Translations under genes and position numbers: made by a program
Part shown: in pieces, positions 48,534-58,474 of the stretch
Layout: each line of letters begins with the position of its first letter
Position numbering within the stretch: the first letter of the stretch is position 1
Assembly: GCA_016802295.1 (NCBI GenBank)
Contig: JAESIW010000137.1
Location: forward strand, 1,355,318 to 1,419,317
DNA from: Brachionus rotundiformis
Taxonomy: Eukaryota > Rotifera > Eurotatoria > Ploima > Brachionidae
Direction: 5' to 3'
Length of the DNA stretch: 64,000 bases
Notes under the pieces: generated by a model
The model's database searches: none
What the model saw: only the letters and a program-made list of their open reading frames with translations
What the model was told of the DNA's origin: nothing

Positions 48534-50794
48534 ATGATGGTTCGACTTGGCATTCTATCGTTACTTTTGATAGGTATCGTATCTGCTGAGATGAGATCAA
48601 GCGAGTACTTGTGTGCAGATAATTATGCTGAGATAAAATGTCCCGATGATTCCAAAATTGTAATTGAAAGAATTGTGAATAAGTACAAGCCATATGAGTG
48701 TGCAGAATTCAGTCCAAATTTGGAAAGCTTGGTGGAAAATCGATTCGAAGCATGTCTTGGTATTGTTCGGAATGACCAAAGCGCCAGCATAGCGTGTAAT
48801 GGAGAACAAGTTTGCCATTTTAAAATAAGGCAATACAATTTTAAGACAGACATTAACGAAGCTAATTGTAATTTTACGTCAAATTACGCCAAAATCTATT
48901 ATTCATGCATTCCAAGTAATTAATTAGTTTTTGGTATATGCTAGTGAATTTTCCCAAAATTTTGAGATAAGATTTTGATCCTTTCCTATTAGTTTACACC
49001 AAAAGAATTAAAGGATTAATAGTTATGAATACTTGGTTCAGTTGTAGTAATTATTAGATCCTTTTATTTTTTTTTATCTTTATTAATTTATTATCTTTAT
49101 AATTATCTGAATAACTCTTTAAAATAATCAAAGACAAAACTAATTTTTTTTTATTAATTAAAAAAGACTTTGAGACTCAAAAATATGCCGTCAATTCATA
49201 CGATATATGTGACAATTATGCCCCTACCATTCTGGAAAATGTAGACCGAGCTTTTATACACTCACCTTATTACCCGAATTACTATTTGAACAATCGGAAT
49301 TGCTACATAGGCATAAAAATTCCAAATGGAAAACGGTTGGTGGTGTATTTGATGAGAAGATCAATGGAGGACAAGAGTGTCTTCAGAAATTCGCCAAAAG
49401 ATTATGTAGGAATCGAAGATGGCTTGAAGTTTTATGGCTTTTCAAATATCCCTGAAATTATATACAATGGTAATGATAAAAACGAGCTTTATGTAAGATT
49501 TGTAAGCGATTGGATCACCACTCAACACTTAAGGAACCCCAAAGGATTTTTGATTTTTTTTGAACGTAATTAATTATAAACTTAAGAAAAATTTGTTTTA
49601 AAAAAATAATTTTTTCAGTTTTTCCAATTCACCAGCCAGTCACCACACAAACTTTGGTTTCTACAACTGAAATAACAACAACTACAACCAGCACAACTAA
49701 ACCAACACTTGTTTCAACTACCACTACAATTAAAACCACTTCAAAAGAAGTTAAAACTCAAGAAAAAAAAATAATCCCTGATACTATTAGCGAGAGAATG
49801 GATGGACATCATTTTATTAAAAAAGAAGGTTTTTATTTGTATTTTATTAGTTGAAAAAATTGTAAATATTTTTTTTCAAGAAGATCGATTAATGACCATC
49901 ATTACTCTTTTAATAGGCATAATTGGAATTCTCATACTTATCATATTCGGACTTTTGTTTTCATTTAGGAAAAACCCTAAGCAACAGTCTGAGGAAGATA
50001 ATACAATATATGAGATGAACGACTCAAAATCTGTTCACTCTGGTAACTATAATGACGAATATCAAAATGTTTCCATTATTTCAACAATCAGCTTGAATAA
50101 AGAAACGCCTTGCAAAGGCAAAAATTTGGCAAAAAAGCAAAAATTTAATGAAACACTTAGAAAATTTTACAGAAATTTAGATAAAACTCTAAACATTTCG
50201 AAAAATTTATTGCAAAGCGATAATTTTATTGGGAAGGAAATTAATTCAACAAGTAATTTGGATAAGACAAATATTTATTCACCAAATGACTTCAATTTGA
50301 ATGAGTCAGATGCTAAAATAGAAAGTACTGATCCATTGGAAAGACTTAAGTTGTTCAAGGCCTCAACAAATTTGGGCAAAAAGCATAACAATGAAACTGA
50401 TATGAGACATGATTTAAACCGCTCAGAAAATTTGTACGTAACAATCCAGCCAATAAAGCCAAATTTGGGTACAACTACAGAAGATGGTAAGCTCGAAATA
50501 TACGAAGTGAATTTCGATGAAAACTTTGCTTATCTAACACCTTCGTCTAAAGCTTCTAGTCCATCTAAAGACCAGGATTTTGACATTTACCATTCGATAA
50601 ATGATTATGGCAATGATACTCGTGAGTTGTTAAAAGAGCAAATGAATAAGTCTAGTCAGTGCTTAAGCGAAGATATATATTCAACACCGAGTAATAAAGA
50701 AGTAAAATCTAATGAAGATAACTTGGCTGATAAAAGTACAGATAATTCTGTAATAAATTTGTTAAACCATGAAAATGATGGAACAAATGCCTAA
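48534..50794 (+). CDS. SUEL-like lectin / CUB single-pass membrane protein (paralog B), 634 residues
   Basis: Exons: 48534-48915, 49167-49565, 49619-49828, 49881-50794; all introns are phase 1. Signal peptide MMVRLGILSLLLIGIVSAEM; eight-cysteine SUEL-like domain (EYLCADNY to YYSCIP, with ACNGEQVCHF); CUB domain (AFIHSPYYPNYYLNNRNC, FLIFFERN) with one disulfide pair; a Thr-rich mucin-like stalk of repeated T residues (about 49654-49750); TM helix TIITLLIGIIGILILIIFGL; and a tail of about 290 residues. The tail is rich in Tyr motifs, including DEYQNV and FYRNL (YxN type) and IYSTPS, IYSPND, LYVTIQ and IYEV. The donor of intron 3 is a weak GTTTTT. The intron after CIP sits at the same place and phase as in paralog A, which supports common descent. 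Confidence 0.8.
49654..49760 (+). repeat. Threonine-rich mucin-like stalk coding repeat
   Basis: ACA/ACT-rich low-complexity coding stretch encoding TTEITTTTTSTTKPT and VSTTTTIKTT, a probable O-glycosylated spacer between the CUB domain and the membrane. Paralog A has an Asn/Thr linker rich in N-glycosylation sites instead. Confidence 0.7.
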
Positions 50795-52690
50795 GGCAAA
50801 TAATTGGTTTTGGCTTTAAAAAAAAAAAAATTTTTATACTTTACATACACGATAAAATAATGTAAAATAATTTAGAATTTTTTAAAAATTTCTTTTTTTT
50901 TTCTAATCAATTGTTTAATGATTAAACTACCTTTTTTTGTATAAAAATACAATTTTTTAAAAATAAACTTTTATTAAAAAAATTTAAAATTTGCTATTTA
51001 TAGTTTTCTAAAAAATTGTTTTAGAGTTTTAGAATAGATTTGTGACGCACACATTAATTTTTCATAAATATAATCAGGAAGCATTCTAAGACCAATAAAT
51101 AAAAAAGTCTAAATAACACATTTAAATAATCAATATTCTTGATCTAAAAAAAATATATATATATATTTTACGTAACCAAATGAAACTTATGAGATTATAA
51201 AATTAGCAATAAAAATTGAAGAATTCCGAATAAGCGATTTATTGAAATTTGATTAATTAAGTAAAAGCTTATTAAAGACGATGTTAAATATTTTTTCAAG
51301 TTAGTAAGAACCAAAATTTAAATTTTATCTATGACATTTTAGTTTTATAAAAGTGTATCGATTTATATGACAGCCGAAATTTAGGTCAGTAATATTTAGA
51401 TCATCATATATTTAGATAAAGAATATTTAGATTATCATGTTTTTTTTTCTAAATTACGTCAATTTCTTACTTCTACTTCTAATAAACAATACATTTGGAT
51501 TAGTAAATTTTTAAAATGTGTTTTTTTTATGGCTAAAGGCAATTAAATAATACTATAGCATAATATATTAAAATTAGAATTTAAGTTAAATGATACAGAA
51601 TAAAATAGACTTAATTTTATCATAATATTTTGTTCTCATTTTTTGAGATTGAAAAAAAAAATTTAAATTTTTAGATTAAAAAAAATATATTGACATTTTA
51701 GTTTAGTTTTGAATAATTTAATTTTTTATAATGCTGCTAAATTCTACCTTGAGATTATGTCTTACGTTTAATTGGTATCCCTTTTGGGTAAATTAACAGA
51801 ATTTTATTTTCAAACTCTTAATTTTCAAACAGAAATTACTTCAATTAAGAATAAAGTTTTTTAGAGTTCTATTAATTAATATTGTTGCTTGGTAACTCAT
51901 GTTAGAAATGAATAATTTGTTTAAATTTTTTTAACCATAGATTAATATTCAACATCTTTTTAGTCAAAAAAATTTAAACAGTTATATAATCTTACAGCAA
52001 GAAAAAAAATCGAAACATTGGCAGCATTAGCTTGCTTGGAATTTAATTTAATGCATAAGTGAACCAAAATTTCTCAATGTGAATTAAGTTTTAAATTTAA
52101 ATATTTTATATTTTTTTTTCTATTTGGATTACAGAGTAGAAATTCGTGGAAAAAGGATTAATCAAGTTTTCTGTTACTTAGTAATGATGGGGTGACTGCA
52201 AACAAACAAATACTTATTTTGACCATGATTGCTTAAAAAAACTTAAGAATCTAATTTGATTGTTAAGTGTTCTAGAAAGGTATCGTTCTATTCTTAAGGC
52301 TTTTAGATATTCAAAACCCATTCAATTAATTTTGATTAGACTTTCCGAGTCAAGTATTGACGAAAATTTGTCTTGAAGCAAGCAAGCTCTTTTATCCCCT
52401 ATTTACTTACACTTTTAAGAAATGAAATTCTGGTCGCATACAAAGTATCCAAGAAATTTTCATAAAAAAAGGATACAACAATTTCTTAGCCAGTACTCCG
52501 GATTTGTTTATTGATTTTGTAATTGGCTAACAAAACTAAACAATCAAATTAATATTCTTTTATTATTATTTGGTATTTAAATAAATTTAATTTTGAAAAA
52601 TATGAAAAATTGCCTATTGATTTTAATTTATTTTCGTTTTTAGATTAAAAATAAATAATCGAAGGGATATTTTGATTTTTTTCTGATAAA
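50795..52690. other. Intergenic, about 1.9 kb
   Basis: Contains a (TA)n tract at about 51151-51168, a cluster of ATATTTAGAT words at 51397-51437, and T-rich runs. A TTTTTAG acceptor-like site ends at 52644, 46 bases before the KIF17 start. No gene is recognised; the segment about 52180-52510 is less AT-rich without assignable coding content. Confidence 0.45.
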
Positions 52691-55600
52691 ATGTCCGGCG
52701 AATCTGTCAAAGTAATAGTCAGGTGTCGTCCTATGAATCAAAGAGAAAAAGATTTAAAATGTGAAGTAAGTAAACACAAATTTTATTATTAAATTATTAT
52801 TTTTTTATTATTAAAATATATTAGAAGATTTATATCTAATAACTTTTAAATTAATTAAGAATATTGTAAAAATCGAGTCTCAACAAAATGTTGCTCAACT
52901 TATTTGTCCAGCTGAGCCAGATCAGCCACCAAAGTCATTTACTTTCGACGGTGCGTATGGAATTGATTCGAATACGGAGACAATATATGGTGATGTTGGT
53001 TTTCCACTTGTTGAAAGTGTAAGGCAAATTTATCTCTTTTTTTTTCCTGTGGTAAATATATATTTTAGGTATGTGAAGGCTACAATGGCACAGTGTTTGC
53101 ATACGGACAAACTGGGTACCTTCAAGGATAATAGAATTATTTATAAACTTAAATTTTTTCTTTTAGCTGTGGAAAGTCCTTCACAATGCAAGGAAATGCT
53201 GCTCAAAAAGGAATGATTCCTAGGTCCTTCGAAGTAAAAAAAAATACTTTTTTGCCAGAATTAGTTTAATTCTTTTTTAAAAGCATATTTTTGAAGCTGT
53301 TTCGACAGATACTTCAAAAAAGTATCTAATAAGAGCATCATATTTGGAAATTTATAACGAAAATGTAAGAGACTTGCTGGGAAAAGATATAAAATCCTCG
53401 TTGGATTTGCACGTAAGACAAGATTTAGGAACATAAAAATGATAAAAATTAACTAGTCTGTAGGAACACCCGGAAAAAGGCGTCTATGTATCGAATCTAT
53501 CTTGGCATGAGTGTAAACAAGTGTCTGAATGTGACAAATTAATGGACAAGGGAAACAAAAACAGATCGGTGGGAGCTACACTGATGAATGCTGACTCATC
53601 CAGAAGTCATTCAATTTTTACCATAAATGTGGAGATGTGCGAAAAAGACAATGAGGGTGAAGATCACTACAGGGCTGGCAAGTTGAATTTAGTAGATTTG
53701 GCAGGTAGTGAGAGACAAACGAAAACTGGTGCCACAGGCGATCGACTTAAAGAAGCGACCAAGATAAATCTTTCTCTATCGGCATTGGGAAATGTTATCT
53801 CTGCACTTGTTGATGGAAAGTCGAAACATGTGCCATATCGTGATTCAAAGCTGACTCGCTTGTTGCAGGACTCTCTTGGAGGCAACACTAAGACCCTAAT
53901 GATAGCTGCTTTGTCTCCTGCGGCAGACAACTACGAAGAAACTTTAAGCACCCTCCGATATGCTAACCGAGCCAAAAATATTAAGAATAAACCAAAGATC
54001 AATGAAGACCCTAAAGATGCAATGCTTCGAGAACTTCAAGAGGAAATAAAGCTTCTAAAGCTTCAGCTAGCTGGAAAAGAACCCGTTCAGGCAGTTATGG
54101 TAATTTTTTTGCCCAAATTATAAAATTAATTTAATTAATAAATTCAACAATTAGCATTGGCTTAATTGTTGAATCTATTATTTTGTAAAATAAATAATAA
54201 ATAATAATTTAGTAAAATAGTATCAATTAATAATAATTATTGGAAATTTAATCCACTATTTTTCAGCTAATTAAATGATCTGAACAAAGAATTTTGACCC
54301 AAAAGTCTCCACCAATTTTGAAAAAAAAATTAGAGGTTTTAAGTTATTTTGAGCAAAAAAAATTAATTTACTAATCAATTTAATTAAACTAAAACAAATT
54401 AAGAAATTGTATTTTAGGAGATAAGTTAGAAAGTTTATAATAGTATTCGTGGTATAGAAATTTTATTAACAACAACAAATTACAGTATTCCCTTGAAAAT
54501 AAGTGCCCCTCTAAGACTTCTTTTTAAAGCTAATCAAAAGTGGCTTAGTTCTATCTATATTAAGCTTTATTGTAAAGCATACTTATATCTTTAAAAAATA
54601 TTTAATTAGAAGAAAATTTTCTATCATCTAAAGGCTTAAATTCTTCAATAAAGACACGATTTTGGGGGCACTTATTTGCAAGAGTTTCCGGCAAGTCATT
54701 ATTGGATTCAATTTTTTAATTTTTTTCATTTATTAAGGCTAATAATGTGATGAGTACAGATAAGATTGAATCTGAGAAGGAAAAGTTAAGGGAAGAATTT
54801 GAGAATAAAATAAGAGAGCTACAAAATCAGTATGAAGAGGAAAAAATGAGCAAAGAAGCTTTGATGAAAAAAATGGACGCAATCAAAGACCAGTATGATA
54901 ATCAAATAAATTTGCTTGATGAAAACAATTCCAACAAAATAAGACCGCCAAAGCCAAAGTCCAGCAAAATCAAAAAACAAAAGAAAAACCAAGAGAATGG
55001 TGAGATAGCAGAGCTGACTGATTCGAGCCAGAATATGTCCGAATCAAATGACCCTGAGCAAAGATTGCACAAACTTGAAGAGATGGTCGTTGGTGGCGAA
55101 GAGGCCAATAATGAAGAACTTAAGAAAAAGCGCATTAAGAAAAAAAAGTATGCCGAGGAACGTAAAAAGCTTGCCGATACTCTTAAAAAAGGAAATGATG
55201 ATGAATTTATGCTAAGAGTGTACGACAGTGTACAGGAAGAAGTTCAATACAAAACTAAACTCCTTGAGAAGGAGAAAGAGAAATCAAAATTTTTACAAAA
55301 TGAAGTGAATGATTTGCAGCGTGAATTTGAAAGGGAAAGAGAAGAGTACTTGGACATGATAAGAAAGCAAGAAAAACAGATAAAGCTATTAAGCAAATTG
55401 AACCAAAAAGTTCAGCCATTGATTCCGCACGATTGTAATTACTTTAACATGGATAAAATACAGATGATTGCTATTTGGAGCGAAGAGATTCAAGATTGGA
55501 TACTTCCCGATCTTAAACGAGAAAAGCTATCACTTCCATCCATGGCCTCAAATGAAAATGATTTAGATATAACTAATGGTCAAATTGAATACTATGAAGC

Positions 55601-55859
55601 TAATGGATATACACAAGTTCCGCAGCAACAGGTTCTTTTACAATCTCGAAAACAGGAGTCTTTTAGTCAATTTATGCCTTCAAGAGAGCCCGAAATAGAC
55701 AGGTATCGGCTAAAATTGGAAAACTCACAGTTCGATGGAAATAATTATTTCAAGAATAAGCGCCAAAGTGAATTGTTGAGTCAGACACAAGATTTAAAGA
55801 GTAATGGTCGCCTGTCACCAATCGGCAGTTCAAAAAATGGTACCAGAAGATTTTATTAA
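52691..55859 (+). CDS. KIF17: Kinesin-2 motor, KIF17/OSM-3 type, 744 residues
   Basis: Exons: 52691-52765, 52860-53018, 53069-53115, 53167-53233, 53284-53412, 53464-54099, 54738-55859; the sum is in frame (2235 nt). An N-terminal motor domain covers about residues 1-335. It begins ESVKVIVRCRPMNQRE and has the P-loop GQTGCGKS (91-98, split by intron 3), switch I NADSSRSH, switch II LVDLAGSE, and HVPYRDSKLTRLLQDSLGG. The neck reads YANRAKNIKNKPKINEDPK. A coiled-coil stalk rich in Glu/Lys follows, then a basic Ser-rich tail. KIF17 and OSM-3 are homodimeric kinesin-2 motors that move cargo toward ciliary tips. PPKSFTFDGAY and HEHPEKGVYV favour KIF17 over KIF3A/B. Length is nearer OSM-3 (about 700) than human KIF17 (1029). 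Possible poly(A) signal at 56063. Confidence 0.93.
54100..54737 (+). other. KIF17 intron 6 (638 bp) holding an inverted-repeat relic
   Basis: Separates the motor/neck exon from the stalk exon. All other introns of this gene are below 100 bp, and the extra length is partly explained by the inverted-repeat element inside. Confidence 0.7.
54486..54690. mobile_element. Short inverted-repeat element relic (MITE-like)
   Basis: An 18-bp arm at 54492-54509 (CTTGAAAATAAGTGCCCC) is matched in reverse complement by 54665-54682 with one mismatch; the outer distance is 191 bp. The left side continues outward as TACAGTATTCC, that is TA followed by CAGT, as in many Tc1/mariner-derived termini, but the right side does not keep this. 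Inner parts are diverged. No transposase. Confidence 0.6.
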
Positions 55860-58474
55860 AGCCTTTGTTTAAGTTAACTTTATGATTAAAATGAATTTGT
55901 AAATTTTTTTTCCTAAATGAGTTTTACTTATTGAAAAAAAAAATTTAAAAAAAAAATGATTCTTAATTTTTATTTTTTTTAGCCTTAAAGTTTTGGATTA
56001 ATTAATTTACTTTAAAATTGATGTTTAAAATTTACCGGTTTTCTTTTCTGTTATAATTTTTCAATAAAACTATGAAATAAAATGATTAAAAAATTCTAAT
56101 TAACTATTTATTTTGGATTATCATAATAGTTATTATTTTAAAAAAAACATTCCGCTGGTAAGACAGCACTCGTAATTAAATTATCAGACATTTTTTCATT
56201 ATTAAAAGCTGTCAACTTCAAGATCTCAATTCTAAATTATTTAGATATTTTAGATGAATATTTAATATTTAATATCTTTTTAAATTACATCAAAAAAAAA
56301 AGATCCAGAACAAAAATATGCTCTTTTATAGTCTCGAAAGAAGATACATCACATTTTTTGGCACAATTTTTTCAGAAAATAGAATAAAATTGGGTCTACA
56401 TTTTAAAAGAAAAAAATATCCTATGGTAGATGAGGTTTTCTTAAAGTTCTTGTGCCATTAACGCCTTTAACTTAATTATAAAATCAATAGCGATTCATTA
56501 GTAAAAAAATTCCTTATTTGAACTAAAACTAAAAAAAGTTAAACTGAATTTGATAATTATTAATAATTTTATCATTTAAAATCAAAAAAAAAATTGATAT
56601 GTTATTTTTGTTTTTATTAAAACAATATTCTTCGATATTTAATTTTTTTGATAAAATTTTTTAAGTATAAATTTTTCGAATTTATTAGTTTGATTTTAAT
56701 ATGATTAGTGTTGCTCTGAATCACAAAGAATATAAACAATAGAAAAATGGTCTTCAACACATTTATAATTATATTTTTGATAAAAATATTTTCGACCAGT
56801 TTCAACGTAATTGATAAATGCCTTTTTTCACACATTAACTAAACTCATAATATTTTGTTCTAGAAAACACTTGACTGGTGACTCTTTGTGGCTCTTTTTT
56901 AAATCAACTTGTATCAAAATAGCATATCTTTGGATATATGATACATTTTACGATTTAAGAATATATTGATTTTTTCCAGAAAATATAAAATAAATGTTTA
57001 TTTAAATAAATAACTATTTGAGTTGTGAAATTTGTTTCTAGTAGAATTTTGTATTTATATTTGTAAATTATGAATTTTTTAAACTCATGATTTCATTTAA
57101 TTGATCTTATTTGGAAAAAAAGTCATTATTATTAGCGAATACTGTAAATGATAGACGCTTTTAAAGAATTTATTCCTCAATAAAATTATATTAAACTCTT
57201 ATTAATATTTTCTGGTATTTATTCACTATTTTGCTTAGGAATATTTTAAGAATAATTTGCAATTGAGAATCAAATCAATTAATACCATATAGAATCAAAT
57301 ACAGTAAAGTGATATTTGATAATTTTCTTTAGCGGCTATCGAATTAATTATAAAGAAATATATTAATATTTTAATAGCTTGCGGACATTAGGGATCCCTT
57401 TTAAATATAAAATCTTTCTTAAATTTTTAGGAATTGAACTTCCTTTTATTATTAATACAATTAAGAAATTTTATTTAGTAGATTTTTTCAAATAATATTT
57501 TTAATAAGATATTCGTACTTTTCATATTGGTATCCTTTCACACAATGGCCCGAATGGATTTTTCACTGTTTTCAAAAATAGTCATACTTGAAAACTATCT
57601 ATTTCAATTAGTGGTTTTAAAAGAGTTAAAAAACTATTAAACTATCTTTAAAGGATTAAGGTATTACAAAGATTTAAATATATATTTCTTTTAAATATAA
57701 TACTAAAAAAAGGGATCAAGCAAGGTTGATTCAAGTCCTATTTAAAAAAAAAGTTTAATTTATTTTCATTGAGATCAAAAGATAAGATAAATTATATAAA
57801 AATATACCAGTTATTAAAATTATTAAAAAGATTTTAATAGCTATTGCAAAATAAGTTAACTTATTTAAATATCAATTTGAAAAATAAATAAATAAAAAAA
57901 TGGTAATTTTGAACAATATTTTTAATTTAGCTTTAGTTATTATTTTAATTTTTTTATCCAATTGTACTAATAGTTAATTCTGACCAATATTTAATGAATA
58001 AAATAATGTAAAGTTTATTTTCCTTTTTTAATCAAATTGAATAGACATATAATTTGTCTTAATGTTGAATTATAATAATTAATTCTCAAGTATTTACAAG
58101 TATTAGGACTAGAAAAAGGAGCCAATTTTAAATATTTAATTAAAGATATATCTTAAAGAGACTTGCGTGTAAATGCTAAAAGGATTAGCCTCGAATTTAG
58201 GACACACGTTGGTTTGTCCTTTCACAGTGCGAACCATTAACTTTCCATTAGAAATAAATTCTCAATGAAAAAATAATTAAAATTAGTTCAACTATTTCTT
58301 TATTACCTGGATATGGAAAGATAATTCAGACAATATATTTTTTGGCTTTTAATTTTCTTCTCATATAAATTAAATATCATATACGTGTCAATTAACAACT
58401 CTACTAAGTTATCACATATTTTTTATATTAGACAATTTATTTTGGTTCATGCATCGGATCCTTGTTTTTTATTA
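55860..58474. other. Intergenic, about 2.6 kb
   Basis: AT-rich. The open frame at 56617-56835 (-) is Ile/Lys/Asn-driven and not credible. A 17-bp word at 57381-57397 is identical to part of the downstream GalNAc-transferase exon (see findings). Possible KIF17 poly(A) signal AATAAA at 56063-56068. Confidence 0.5.

Noticed and set aside
51151..51168. (TA)n tract
   Set aside because: Simple microsatellite expected in AT-rich DNA; no further meaning.
56617..56835. 72-codon open frame on the minus strand
   Set aside because: Ile/Lys/Asn-rich, no homology-like features, isolated.
58385..58474. Upstream in-frame extension of the GalNAc-transferase
   Set aside because: Would add 30 residues before the short basic cytoplasmic tail and TM anchor typical of this enzyme; the ATG at 58475 fits the family.
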